A stretch of DNA of 64,000 nucleotides from NCBI RefSeq assembly GCF_023101765.2, contig NC_064212.1, forward strand, positions 11,470,001-11,534,000. Direction: 5' to 3'. The notes beneath the pieces were generated by a model that was not told where the DNA came from, did no database searches, and saw only the letters and a list, made by a program, of their open reading frames with translations. The stretch is from Spodoptera frugiperda (lineage: Eukaryota; Arthropoda; Insecta; Lepidoptera; Noctuidae). The position numbers were made by a program, and so were the translations under genes. Position 1 is the stretch's first letter. The number at the start of each line of letters is the position of its first letter. Shown here one piece after another: positions 17,501-23,974 of this stretch.

Positions 17501-20055
17501 AACGAATAGATGGATCGTTTAATAATCTGGTGGTAAGCTATTGGCGCCGCGTATGGACATCCGCAATACCAGAGGAGTTATAAATACGTTGCCTACCACC
17601 CCTAAACTATTTCTTAACTAAGAGTTACTTAGCGTGGAGGGGCAGCTAAACTAACCCCATACTTGTAATGTTAGATGTCACTTATAGGTTGGTGAAACTA
17701 AAAGTCTTGCCAATCTTTGCTTATACATATGTAGATTATGAAATTTTAAGACATGTTGGTGGAAACGGACATTTGTCCATCTTGTGAATTGTGACCTTAT
17801 TATTACTATAGGGTTCGTGTTTGAAAGAATATGCAGCCTTTTTGCAAATAATAATTGCTTTTTGCTAGTGTTTTACATAAATTAATCTTCTGAGGAAGTT
17901 ACATTCAATCTTGATTAGACCCATTGTCTATTTTTTAACCTTGATTGTATGCTAATCAAGACAGACATATTACTACTGAGTCAGACACCTTAGCGTACTT
18001 TTGGAGATACCAAAGACCCCCAATTTTAAGAACAGACACCCATTCACCTACATCCTTGCTAGACCTTATTAACAATATCATTACCATTTCTCCACAGTCG
18101 CCTGGTGGACCGCAAGAAGCAACATGTGTGTCACATAGCGGGCTGCAACAAGGTGTACGGGAAGACGTCACATCTTCGCGCACATCTACGGTGGCATTCT
18201 GGGGAGAGACCATTCCTGTGCAACTGGCTGTTCTGCGGGAAGAGGTTTGTTTCTTTCTTAATACTTTACTGACTAACTTTAGCTGCCTTACTTAGTAATT
18301 TATTGATTACTTGGTTTTATTTATTGATACTTAAAAACTTATTAAGTCCGTCAGTTAGGTAATGAAAAATATTAGATATGTATTTTTTCATTTTGTCATA
18401 CATATAAGAAAATAATACTTAGACAAAACGAATCAAAGTATAGGAGTGGGAGCTAACTGGGACGTAATTTTTGACGTCACGCCATATTTCAAATCATCAA
18501 TCGTCGAAAGTACCTGTTTCCGTAAGAAAATATAAAATACGTGTCTAATGTTTTAAAATAATCTCCTAGACGGACATTAGAATACAAATTATTCATCTAA
18601 CCTATTGTTTTCGGAATAACATCGTTATTTGCTATCATCACTTGGTAATCTTTGATTTCGTATGAAAGGCACTTCAATAAAATTGTCTCATATTATTATT
18701 ATGCTGCATACAAGGCGTTTGCCAAACATAATTCGGACAATCGAGATTTATTTTAAAATAATTCATTCTGACAATGAATAATTGATGACTTTGCTCGCAT
18801 ATATTACTCAATAGTAACAAGAACGATAAAAAGTTTTCTGAAAGAGATAATTTACCACTGTCAAGCGTATAAAACTAAGGGTGCGTTTTACCTGAGATGT
18901 GCTATACTACGTTGCTGGATGCGTTTGGCTTCCACCAATCATATTCACTGGTGGAAACGGACACAGCTAAGCTATGTTTTTTATATGGAAAGATGCGTGC
19001 TATGGATGCATGCTTTGGATGTGTGCTATGGATGGCTTCCCTAATATCGATACATCGCACACTCGAGCTGCGCATCTTCCTCGCACGGCTGCAGAGCTTT
19101 GTATCGGTGAAAACGGTCATATAGTTTCACAGCGTAGCTATTACATCTTTGTAGCATAACTACATAGCACATCTCTGGTGAAAAAGCACCCTAATTCTTA
19201 GGAACTACGTATATACAACTGTTACACCATATTTGAATAGTCAGCACGGACTGTATATTGTTTATAATTTGTGTGGTAACCGAGAGACTGATGGCTTGAT
19301 GTGTCTTTTCAACGTTTTGACATTTATTTTAATTTATTTATATTTGCAACTTGAGAAAAGGTGGTAATCTAAATCGAATGGTAAATCTATCTCATGTGAA
19401 CATAATAAAAATTGCCATGGCAGTTTATAATATAGCGGTATTTTATTTCCATTCCAGGTTTACGCGTTCGGATGAGCTCCAGCGGCACCGGCGTACGCAC
19501 ACAGGAGAGAAGAGGTTCGAGTGTCCCGAGTGTCGCAAGCGGTTCATGCGCTCCGACCATCTCGCTAAACACGTCCGCATACATACCAAGAATAGGATTA
19601 CTGTAAGTGTATTCTTTCTCTACATTCTAGTATGCTAGCATCGTACCCCAAAGGGTGACAGGCATGAGTATATTACGATGATGATGATGTACCCTTAATC
19701 TAAGTAATTTGGGCTCGGTACAATAATAATATGTCTTCTTTTTCCATTCTTTCTCCATTAGACTTTAACTTATGAAACATTACTGTTCGTAAAACTAAAA
19801 GTTTATGACTTCTCAATGTTCTCTTTATTCCATTCCTTTATTAACAAACCATTTACATAATTTACTAACCAAACCATTTCACTATTCCAGGAAGTAGCAA
19901 CATCGACACAATCAATGTACTCAGACTCGGGCGACGACAGCTGTGATGAGAAAATGATGCTAACTATAGAGACGGTGCATAACGACGGGGATGGGGAGGA
20001 CAAAATGGTGCTCCGCCCCAGTCCCAAGATGGAGCCCGACCACATAGACAGCTAG
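2521..20055 (+). CDS. Spps: Sp1/Sp3/Sp4-type zinc-finger transcription factor (Spps-like), 17 coding exons
   Basis: Nuclear sequence-specific transcription factor that binds GC and GT boxes. The joined exons (2521-2583, 5245-5362, 5568-5833, 6197-6271, 6876-6992, 7263-7385, 10084-10186, 10980-11249, 12885-13045, 13486-13572, 13945-14004, 15396-15539, 16080-16203, 17252-17459, 18098-18244, 19458-19602, 19891-20055) total 2,376 nt and encode 791 residues with no frame break. A VKVE SUMO-type motif is near residue 10 and the Sp box at about 28-41. Gln- and Gly-rich activation regions span 60-570. The Btd box C630-T-C-P-N-C635 precedes three C2H2 fingers: C651/C656/H669/H673, C681/C686/H699/H703 and C711/C714/H727/H731. 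The specificity helices KTSHLRA, RSDELQR and RSDHLAK match Sp1. The Sp box together with Q-rich domains places it with Sp1-4 rather than the Buttonhead/Sp5-9 group. In Drosophila the single member, Spps, helps Polycomb-mediated silencing at Polycomb response elements. Orthology is inferred from architecture. The start of exon 12 is the least certain boundary. Confidence 0.93.
2584..5244 (+). other. Intron 1 (2.66 kb) with GC-rich 5' part
   Basis: The first 170 bases are GC-rich and contain a consensus Sp1 GC box, GGGCGGGGC at 2675-2683. A second GC patch with GGCGGCGGCGG lies at about 3065-3145. The rest is AT-rich and holds no exon I can support. An imperfect foldback lies at about 4093-4228, where TACCATACACGGAT faces TCCGTGTATGTA. 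The acceptor is TTATTACAG at 5244. Confidence 0.7.
5245..5362 (+). CDS. Spps: Sp-factor exon 2: Sp box
   Basis: Encodes residues 22-60 plus the first base of 61 (phase 1), with donor TTCA|GTAAGT. It carries SPLALLAATCSRLG at residues 28-41, the Sp box conserved at the N terminus of Sp1-type factors and thought to contain an endoproteolytic cleavage site controlling protein turnover. The match to the vertebrate SPLALLAATCS core is exact. The exon ends with the first glutamine-rich residues. Confidence 0.93.
5568..5833 (+). CDS. Spps: Sp-factor exon 3: alanine-punctuated polyglutamine tract
   Basis: Encodes residues 61-149, entered in phase 1 and left in phase 0 at TCA|GTGAGT. Residues 63-98 are glutamine runs broken by a single alanine almost every fifth residue (seven alanines). 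A second run of ten glutamines follows after YL. The exon closes with an LRVISSAVVQQLRAQGLS-type helix. Glutamine-rich segments of Sp factors contact TAF4/TFIID. The near-15-bp periodicity of CAACAG and GCG codons makes this a coding minisatellite that may vary in length. Confidence 0.9.
5875..6125. repeat. Probable dispersed repeat fragment in intron 3
   Basis: The stretch with CCTTTTCCCAACTAGGTTGGGG, then TTTCACAACCTGCCGAGGG and CTGCCAGGGTATC, resembles a widely dispersed moth repeat known to me from memory. No second copy is present in the window, so assignment rests on recall rather than on alignment. Confidence 0.3.
6197..6271 (+). CDS. Spps: Sp-factor exon 4
   Basis: Encodes residues 150-174, phase 0 on both sides, acceptor TTTTTAG and donor CAG|GTAATT. 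The peptide (GNELSAAIVNAANSVPNG and following) is small, polar and glutamine-ended, part of the activation region. Because both phases are 0 the exon could be skipped without a frameshift. Confidence 0.88.
6876..6992 (+). CDS. Spps: Sp-factor exon 5
   Basis: Encodes residues 175-213, phase 0 on both sides, acceptor TTTTTTGCAG and donor CAA|GTATGT. Rich in Gln and Leu (VISMQQLQSLLGGG, then TPQQLLQIHPQLLQ), the alternating Gln/hydrophobic pattern characteristic of Sp1 activation domains A and B. Confidence 0.9.
7034..7177. mobile_element. 138-bp foldback MITE with TTA duplication (PIF/Harbinger-like)
   Basis: The element spans 7037-7174 in intron 5. Its two arms fold back: AACGCTACTTTAATTTTAAG on the left faces CTTAAAATTGAGTAGCGTT on the right, and the outer ends (CGCCCGAATATT and GGTATCCGGCA) are imperfectly paired. 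TTA stands on both sides (7034-7036, 7175-7177), the 3-bp TWA target duplication typical of PIF/Harbinger elements. It has no coding capacity. Confidence 0.6.
7263..7385 (+). CDS. Spps: Sp-factor exon 6: glycine/valine repeat
   Basis: Encodes residues 214-254, phase 0 on both sides, acceptor TTGTTGCAG and donor CAG|GTATGT. Contains the low-complexity run VGGVGGVGGVAPMQ followed by VTVDGQDALFIPAQHAQ. It resembles the Gln/hydrophobic IPxQ-type motifs of Sp activation domains. The GGC-rich codons make it the most GC-rich activation-domain exon of the 5' half. Confidence 0.9.
7548..8315. mobile_element. PIF/Harbinger-like DNA transposon derivative, 762 bp, GC-rich 52-bp TIRs
   Basis: Element 7551-8312 in intron 6, flanked by TAA at 7548-7550 and 8313-8315. 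The terminal inverted repeats begin GGCCTCGGCCTCGAATTTTG and are identical over 52 bp, running into a (CGG)n block. Weaker pairing continues inward, for example around the GTTTTCGAAA and TTTCGAGAAC segments. The 3-bp TAA duplication fits PIF/Harbinger. The interior carries only a MADF-like remnant and no transposase, so the element is non-autonomous. Perfect TIRs point to a young insertion. Confidence 0.72.
7781..7927 (+). pseudogene. MADF/Myb-SANT-like protein fragment inside the Harbinger-like element
   Basis: A 48-codon frame starting MSSDVQEQMISAIFERTP and ending in a WEEIKNEL-type helix followed by a stop. The spacing of ISAIF, HKNRRK and the W-x2-I-x3-L helix resembles the first two helices of a MADF domain, the Myb/SANT-like DNA-binding fold of the accessory protein of PIF/Harbinger transposons. 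It is much shorter than a full protein, and the third helix and C-terminal part are absent. I read it as the 5' relic of the element's second gene. Similarity is judged by eye. Confidence 0.5.
8433..10059 (+). mobile_element. Complete Tc1/mariner transposon with IR/DR ends, 1,627 bp
   Basis: Flanked by TA on both sides (8431-8432, 10060-10061), the Tc1/mariner target duplication. The ends are 27-bp perfect inverted repeats (8433-8459 and 10033-10059) starting CAGTGCCCTCCAAAAG. Each end has a second inner copy of the CAAAAGTYAGTTGAAAT core (8639-8656 and 9848-9865), so the inverted repeats span about 212-224 bp with paired direct repeats. This is the IR/DR layout known from Sleeping Beauty-type elements. 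An intact transposase frame lies between them. The element is in the same orientation as the host gene and ends 24 nt before exon 7. Confidence 0.95.
8786..9799 (+). CDS. Tc1-family DD34E transposase, apparently intact
   Basis: 337 residues, close to the usual Tc1 transposase length of about 340. An N-terminal paired-like helix-turn-helix region (residues 1-110) carries RPRSGRPRATT with the GRPR hook at 59-62. The catalytic core shows D149 in KSDESKF, D241 in YQQDNDPKHT and E276 in SPDLNPIEHLWDEL. The second D and the E are 34 residues apart, which defines DD34E. The glycine-rich GGGSVMVWG box lies at about 185-193. I chose the ATG in AATAATGGCG because no other ATG lies upstream in frame. 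There are no stops or frameshifts, so the protein could be active; it would cut at the TIRs and insert at TA. Expression cannot be judged from sequence. Confidence 0.93.
   Translation: MAPRRKLTVEERIKIVYEYEKIKNFSAVGKLFKVSPEGVRKIIKKSLECPSLADRPRSGRPRATTSVDDRLIVRQCKINPKIVVREIKDQLQEAGTSVSETTIRRRLHDANLRGHIARKKPLLTSIHKKRRLEFARKYSDKPIEFWKSDESKFELFGNRRRQTVWCTSNDNSYDDKYLQPTVKHGGGSVMVWGCFSWHGVGRLQVIEGKMTAQVYCNILRDNLKQSAETMGLGQIFKYQQDNDPKHTARITQQYFEDNEVDLLEWPSMSPDLNPIEHLWDELDRRIPVSIRRNRNLFKNKILETWSIIPVQTLQNLVESMPRRLKAVLQNNGGHTKY
10084..10186 (+). CDS. Spps: Sp-factor exon 7
   Basis: Encodes residues 255-288 plus one base (phase 0 in, phase 1 out), donor CTG|GTATGT. The peptide NFSGMGQVSLVNGQLVRT followed by PVLPAGFLQNVMHLPAG is hydrophobic and Gln-punctuated, as in Sp activation domains. 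Its acceptor TTTTCCTTTCAG is only 24 nt from the end of the Tc1 insertion, so the normal branch-point zone of intron 6 is occupied by transposon sequence. Confidence 0.9.
10187..10979 (+). other. Intron 7, nothing further seen
   Basis: AT-rich intron of 793 bp ending in an unusually C-rich pyrimidine tract before CTAACAG at 10979. No exon, structured RNA or clear repeat is visible. Confidence 0.7.
10980..11249 (+). CDS. Spps: Sp-factor exon 8: Ser/Thr-Gln-Ile-Pro repeat region
   Basis: Encodes residues 289-378 plus one base (phase 1 in, phase 1 out); the donor CAAG|GTTGGT is less canonical than its neighbours. Three successive copies of an 8-residue type repeat occur: NQAITIP (329-335), TSQAISIP (336-343) and TSQAISIP (344-351). 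A looser upstream series has the same Gln-hydrophobic-Ile-Pro rhythm. The last two units are a 24-bp tandem repeat at 11120-11167. The exon closes with a hydrophilic Lys/Gly/Asp-rich linker. This is the Ser/Thr/Gln-rich activation domain typical of Sp1-4. Confidence 0.9.
11250..12884 (+). other. Intron 8 with a 34-bp tandem repeat
   Basis: Very AT-rich intron of 1,635 bp. The only structure I see is a direct tandem pair at 12600-12633 and 12634-12667 (unit beginning GTCATGACATGAA, ending TTTTGTCA) with two mismatches. The acceptor is TGTACATAG at 12884, with a weak pyrimidine tract. Confidence 0.65.
12600..12667. repeat. 34-bp direct tandem duplication
   Basis: Two adjacent 34-bp copies differ at only two positions. 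Both begin with the palindromic word TCATGACATGA. It is a local duplication within intron 8. Confidence 0.85.
12885..13045 (+). CDS. Spps: Sp-factor exon 9
   Basis: Encodes residues 379-432 (phase 1 in, phase 0 out), donor CAG|GTAAAG. Starts with a glycine-rich GAGGGIAVRGGVGGMGMVP stretch and then alternates Val/Pro/Gln/His (VPVQVPVSV, TVYQTVHLPVHAP). It ends LQIIPQLQQ, a good match to the Gln/hydrophobic IIPQ motifs of Sp1 domain B. GC-rich codon use contrasts strongly with the flanking introns. Confidence 0.9.
13110..13260. repeat. SINE-like fragment in intron 9
   Basis: The stretch containing CATGGCTCTCCCACACTTGA and, further on, GTGATATCAGATACCG shares the CATGGCTCTCC-ACACTT core and the GTGATATCA word with a second copy at about 44460-44525. 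That makes it one of the short dispersed repeat families of this genome. The ends are not definable. Confidence 0.4.
13486..13572 (+). CDS. Spps: Sp-factor exon 10
   Basis: Encodes residues 433-461, phase 0 on both sides, acceptor TTTGTACAG and donor CAG|GTAACA. Gln-rich peptide MQAQPQMASVLTPSGQIQQI then QIASLANVQ. The GQIQQIQIASL core has the spacing of Sp1 activation-domain Gln/Ile motifs. A symmetric, frame-neutral exon. Confidence 0.88.
13945..14004 (+). CDS. Spps: Sp-factor exon 11 (20 codons)
   Basis: Encodes residues 462-481 (GGGAQGGAAAGQTPATITLQ), phase 0 on both sides, acceptor GGTAGCAG and donor CAG|GTGAGA. The TPATITLQ end matches the recurrent T-I-T-L-Q motif of Sp1-type activation domains. 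It is very small, GC-rich and frame-neutral, so alternative inclusion is plausible. Confidence 0.85.
14005..15395 (+). other. Intron 11
   Basis: AT-rich intron of 1.39 kb with no exon visible. It contains a CTCF-like word GAGATGGCGCTGTT at 14393-14406 and a short TGTA microsatellite at about 14790-14820. The acceptor choice for exon 12 is discussed under that exon. Confidence 0.6.
15396..15539 (+). CDS. Spps: Sp-factor exon 12 (5' boundary uncertain)
   Basis: Encodes residues 482-529, phase 0 on both sides. The safe part is QQQPSQTIITSTPAGQQVTV then IPASGNVRAANIVQ, ending at donor CAG|GTATTG. I placed the acceptor at GGATAAAG (15395) because it keeps the frame and lies beyond a pyrimidine-containing stretch. 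The CCTACAG at 15437 is also in phase and would shorten the protein by 14 residues. Comparison with another moth would settle it. Confidence 0.75.
16080..16203 (+). CDS. Spps: Sp-factor exon 13
   Basis: Encodes residues 530-570 plus one base (phase 0 in, phase 1 out), acceptor CTATTGCAG and donor ATAG|GTAAAA. The peptide VPTLGVGGLGGAVQLVPALG followed by IPGVQLAQLQQSQPQTAQPL is Gly/Leu-rich then Gln-rich. It is the last activation segment before the linker to the DNA-binding domain. Confidence 0.9.
16204..17251 (+). other. Intron 13, nothing further seen
   Basis: AT-rich intron of 1,048 bp with an A12-like run at about 16712-16724. Open frames here are random and AT-driven. The acceptor is GTTCGGCAG at 17251. 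Confidence 0.65.
17252..17459 (+). CDS. Spps: Sp-factor exon 14: linker and Btd box
   Basis: Encodes residues 571-639 plus two bases (phase 1 in, phase 2 out), donor GAGAA|GTTAGT. A Gly/Ser/Pro/Ala linker is followed by the Btd box (Buttonhead box) KRVACTCPNCDQGE. Its Cys-Thr-Cys-Pro-Asn-Cys is the hallmark of Sp factors and absent from KLF proteins, and in Sp1 this box takes part in activation and cofactor contacts. Codons are strikingly G+C-rich. The reading frame stays open past the donor to a stop at 17581-17583. Confidence 0.93.
17481..17605 (+). repeat. Dispersed repeat family A copy, at the start of intron 14
   Basis: Shares GGTAAACGA-AGATGGATC and then GGTAAGC-AT-GGCGCCG and GGACA-CCGCAA-ACCAGAGGAGT with copies at 28575-28700, 36115-36305 (interrupted) and 50885-50985 on the + strand, and 25930-26030 on the - strand. 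It begins about 20 bp after the exon 14 donor. The class is unknown; it behaves like a SINE or the 3' end of a LINE. Confidence 0.65.
18098..18244 (+). CDS. Spps: Sp-factor exon 15: zinc finger 1 and first half of finger 2
   Basis: Encodes the second part of residue 640 through 688 plus two bases (phase 2 in, phase 2 out), acceptor TCTCCACAG and donor AAGAG|GTTTGT. Finger 1 is C651-x4-C656-x12-H669-x3-H673 with recognition helix KTSHLRAHLRW, identical to Sp1 at the DNA-contacting K, H and A. The linker SGERPF leads to C681 and C686 of finger 2. Splitting finger 2 after GKR is, as I recall, also the intron position of vertebrate Sp genes. Confidence 0.95.
18876..19194. mobile_element. 313-bp MITE with TAA duplication (PIF/Harbinger-like), intron 15
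   Basis: Element 18879-19191 with ends GGGTGCGTTTTACCTGAG and, at the other end, CTCTGGTGAAAAAGCACCC. The inverted repeats match over about 27 bp, through ATGTGCTA / TAGCACAT, with a few mismatches. TAA flanks both sides (18876-18878, 19192-19194). The interior holds imperfect GTGCTATGGATG repeats. It is non-coding, and the open frames seen on both strands are a by-product of the palindromic layout. I recall closely similar GGGTGCGTTT...ATGTGCTATG elements across Lepidoptera. Confidence 0.75.
19458..19602 (+). CDS. Spps: Sp-factor exon 16: rest of zinc finger 2 and zinc finger 3
   Basis: Encodes residues 689-737 (phase 2 in, phase 0 out), acceptor TTCCATTCCAG and donor ACT|GTAAGT. It completes finger 2 with RFTRSDELQRHRRTH (H699, H703) and the TGEKRF linker. 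Finger 3 is C711-x2-C714-x12-H727-x3-H731 with helix RSDHLAKH. The specificity residues R/E/R and R/H/K predict recognition of a GGGGCGGGG-type GC box, as in Sp1. Confidence 0.96.
19891..20055 (+). CDS. Spps: Sp-factor exon 17: acidic C terminus and stop
   Basis: Encodes residues 738-791 and TAG, acceptor CTATTCCAG. The tail is Ser/Asp/Glu-rich (SMYSDSGDDSCDEKMM, then TIETVHNDGDGEDKMVL) and ends PSPKMEPDHIDS. It has no further finger and is shorter than the C-terminal multimerisation domain D of vertebrate Sp1. Many S/T sites lie in acidic context, so casein-kinase-type phosphorylation is possible. Confidence 0.92.
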   Translation, partial: EVATSTQSMYSDSGDDSCDEKMMLTIETVHNDGDGEDKMVLRPSPKMEPDHIDS

Positions 20056-21150
20056 GACACGAGCAGCGACGAATAGAACCGTCGCTGTAACATCTACTTC
20101 ATTAACCTCGTGTAATGAACGCTGAACGTGAACTTTACGGTAAACTAAACCTTATTCGGTAGATACGAGGTGTGTTTTTAGTGTGTGTGAAAGTAGTCTG
20201 CAGTAGGTGTCCCTGTGGGACTGTGTGCTAAACGTAAGTGTCGCGTGTTTCATTCCGAGAGTTCAATTTTGAGTCCTATTGCTGAGCATATGGATTTGAT
20301 TTCATTTGAGCAGATTTTTGAGTCTGTTGTACGGTTTTACTGTATCTTGGCCCGTAATAGTTATTTACAGAATAGTCTTACAGTCAGTTGCAGGAACGAT
20401 CATTAAATTTTTAAAGTGACTTTAAATATTAATGAAGCTTTAAAGTGTTGCACAAAGAAGTATTTCTATCTCATTTTAATGCCGGATTAACTTTAATTAA
20501 AGAAACGTCAAATCGGGACTTTAGCCTATTTTTTACGTTGCACAAAACGTCATTAGCGCTAAAGGAGCATTAAATTGACAGTTTGGGGCTATAATTTTTA
20601 ATGCCTAGTCAAGCATCCATTAAACTTGTTATTAAACTCTGAATTGTTTTGTAAATAGTGCTAGTAATATTTTTTTACTTTATTACAGTATTATTTATAA
20701 TGTCCCTTTCAAGCCTATCATCTTTATTCGCTCCTTCCACGACGACGTCGTGTACCAGATAGGATAAATTTATTTGAAAAACATGACGGAGAAGAGTTTC
20801 GTGTGAGATACAGGATTTCTACAGCTTTACGCATTTGCGAGATACTCAATTTGATTATTATTATTGACTATTGATGGCCTCACATAGTTATTGATACTAG
20901 TGGTCGCCTAGTGGTCAAAATTCGACCATATACGATTTAATTTACAATACCACTTAACATACGTTCAAGGATAATTTTTATTTAACGAATTGCTATTCGT
21001 TTTGTAAAATTCAAATTAATATATTCCGGCGCATTATGAATAACCAACCTCTTCATTATATTAACCTCCTTCAATGAGAAACCTCTTTTCATTTCTTCTT
21101 CTTTTAATATCATCGCAATGTCTGTCAATTTGACGTTTTGTCAAATACGA

Positions 21151-21898
21151 TAGGGGAAGGTGGGGGAATTAGGAACACTTAACTTAAAAGGCAAAAAAAA
21201 GTATTTTCTCTTAAAAAAGGAATCAACTTTTATTAAAACTTAAAAACATTATTTATCTGTCTGCTTATAACGGAAAAAAATATTTTTTCATTTCATGACA
21301 CATATCACACACGTAACTTTTGCTGGTCTCTCTGGAAGTGCATTGCACATGTGCCCAAAGCTTTATCGTGGTCATGTAAATCTGATATTTGAACTGGTGG
21401 TGTCTGGTTCAGTCTGGCTGCATCAACGTCTCGCCTCATCTAAAAAAAAATGTATTGTAATAAAAATATAAAAACAAATTGTAAATATGAACGTTCCCAA
21501 TTACCCGCCACCCACCGTTCCTAATTACCGGCAGTCGATAATTTGAATAAAAATGGTCGCGACCTTCGATAGCATTATAAGTGAATCCTATAACACGTAA
21601 AATTTTAAAACGGATTATCCATGAAATAAACTTACGAAATATGGTGTCATTGTACTCAAAAATATGACATTTGCATCTAATGTATGAAAACACAAAATTT
21701 ATAACAAAAATGCAATAAAAACATTTTGACTCACCGTGTCAAGATGCGTGCATCCTCCAGTTCCCACTGTCGCTTGCGCACTTAGGGGCGGGGGAAGCAT
21801 ACCTCGAATAGCCGCGAGACGGGATACGGGGAGGGGAAGTGGAACTTATCAACGTGTTCCCAATTACCCGCCGTTCTCAATTACCCTACCTTCCCCTA
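21151..21898. mobile_element. 744-bp MITE with TA duplication
   Basis: Element 21153-21896 flanked by TA (21151-21152, 21897-21898). Ends GGGGAAGGTGGGGGAATTAG and CTCAATTACCCTACCTTCCCC pair over about 25 bp with a few mismatches. The right part has internal direct repeats of TTCCCAATTACCCGCC (about 21496 and 21857). It has no transposase. TA duplications and terminal inverted repeats fit a non-autonomous Tc1/mariner-superfamily element, but the superfamily is inferred only from the TA. Confidence 0.65.
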
Positions 21899-22307
21899 CT
21901 ATGCATGGTAGTGTGTGTAATGTTTTATTTATTGATTTATTTATTTATTGATTATGAATGTACTTTATAAGCATTATTTATGAAAAATATTAGCGTTCTG
22001 CACTTCTCCTACACATAAACTATAAGTGTACCAAATTTTATGCTCCTACGTCCGCGCAATTTTCGTCATATAGATGTTTGTGATTCTTCGCTACTGGATC
22101 TACCGAAGATCAGCTTCCTGCCAAACATAGGCCTTCCTTAGGTATTTCCATATCATGCTCGGGGAATAGGTGTATTAATAGATGTATATACCTTGTTCTT
22201 TATAGAGACTGGGTAAATGCTAAAGAAGTGTTAACTATTAAGTAGTTATTTTTAAGAATAAATAAAACGACTTATCTTGTTTTAAATTAATTTATTTTAT
22301 TATATAT

Positions 22308-22460
22308 TTATTTTACTAAAATACCAAGCCACCTGGGGGTAATTCGTACTTTCTCTGTGGGTGCAATATTATACCATTCTTTGGTTAATTCTTTGCTTAA
22401 AAAGTTAGTAAAAGGGCGATGCATACTGCCTGAACCAGCCTGTGTTGCATCAGATACCAT
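22308..22460 (-). CDS. Possible small protein or terminal exon, unknown
   Basis: A 50-codon minus-strand frame with ATG in a strong context (AACCATGG) starts MVSDATQAGSGSMHR and ends near ITPRWLGILVK. Its stop is followed at once by clustered AATAAA words (minus strand, about 22300-22265), as at the 3' end of a gene. The frame continues upstream without a stop for about 23 more codons, and TTCCTTTTGTAG and TTTTCAG could be acceptors, so it may be a last exon. No signal peptide, membrane segment or known motif is recognised. Composition looks protein-like rather than AT-random. It lies between the 20-bp inverted ends of the preceding entry and may be captured or relic sequence. Confidence 0.3.
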   Translation of the reverse strand: MVSDATQAGSGSMHRPFTNFLSKELTKEWYNIAPTEKVRITPRWLGILVK

Positions 22461-23974
22461 GGTTAATGAATAATACTGAAAATTCTTTCTACAAAAGGAA
22501 AACTCGAGACGAGTCCAATTCTCAATTAATCACAACAATAACAAACACCTAGAAGCTACATTAAATCTTCTCTCTTACAAACGGTGTTACGATACCAATG
22601 AAAGATAATTCAACACCACATTAAAGCAATTGATAATATTTTTATCGTAAAAAATTAGGATTTTTCCTAAATACAGAGATGACAGAAACGCTCATGATGA
22701 CATTATTGACAACTAGGGCTGGTCAATGGTCATCTAGGATTTTATTCCCGCGAACCAAAAAGGTTGATACCTATTTTAAATCGGAACACATTAATTGAAT
22801 CGGTTCAGGGAATTAGAAGAAAATTAGATATTTATACGTATTCCACTATTAAGACACTTCAAAATACATTTAATAGTAGCTAATTAAAATAACACATATA
22901 CCTAATCTATTAAATATAGAGATATTTAATAAAATACAAAATATAGATATAGGTATTACGTAAAAAATGTGATTAGCTCTGGAAAAACTCATAACTAAGT
23001 CTTAGTTTACAAGTAACTAAGTAGTAACAAATGGTATTGTATTGATTTTTATAGTGTCTTTTAACTACATGAAATAAATCGAGTCACGATCGATAAATCG
23101 TCATTTTAAAAATCGGTTTCTTTCGAAGCGGGATTCGCATCCTTCCATCCTTAATGACAATTTACATTCAATCAGTTCCACAGAGTATACAAATACTACG
23201 TAATCAGTTCATTCAAAATATGTGTTTTAACTTGCAACACTTTTTAATGTCTTCTTTAGTTAAAGTCCCATTAAAGGGACCCGCAACAGTTTTGTGCAAC
23301 GTCTTTAAATTTAATGGAATATTAGCGATAATGACGGATTAACTAATGTCGATTTTAAAGACAGTTTTCTGCAACTGACTGTTAGACTGTCATGTTTCCA
23401 AGTTAATTTCAATATGTTGTTGCAAAAAGACAAAAACAATAAGACCTATTTCTAAAAATAAATGTCTCTCAAATGTTGATGGTTGTAAAGAAAATCTTAA
23501 AATGATATTCCATTTTGTATAGGTTGTGTTTCAATATTTCGGGTGGAAATGAGATTATATGTATGTAACATATTATTATGTTAGCAATGATATAACTATT
23601 TACACGTTGTGTTATATTGTTGAGGATATTTATTGAACCTTATTCTCTAGAACCGCCTAAACGAAAATATTATGAAGGCTTCAGATGTATTAGAAACTTG
23701 TTTCCAAAAAAATTTTACAGAAATACCTGTCAACTCGTTTATGAATTATATGAATTCTCTTAATAATATGAATTGTATTTGTAAGTCTTCCGTTAATCTT
23801 TTACAAACAAATACGTATTCTTAAATGTCTACTCTTTTCTCTGTTTTCCTTAAAACACACTTCTCTATGAAAAGTAGTGTCCTCAAAACCCTCTTAATTT
23901 CAAGTCAAAGTTGGTTTTGACTTCGATTTTTAATATCAACAGATGAACTGTACTTTAAATTTTTTAACACATTA

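Larger units (their letters stand above)
20374..23388. repeat. Pair of 20-bp inverted ends 3 kb apart with shared subterminal words
   Basis: AGTCTTACAGTCAGTTGCAG at 20374-20393 faces its reverse complement at 23369-23388 with one mismatch. Inside each end the word GTTGCACAAA recurs (about 20449 and 20538 on +, and in reverse at about 23294-23305) among TTTAAAG-rich sequence. Either this is one DNA transposon of about 3.0 kb, with the 21153-21896 MITE nested in it, or two copies of one short MITE family in opposite orientation. No clear target duplication is visible. Confidence 0.5.

Noticed and set aside
18897..19159. Overlapping frames on both strands in intron 15
   Set aside because: They are explained by the palindromic 313-bp MITE.
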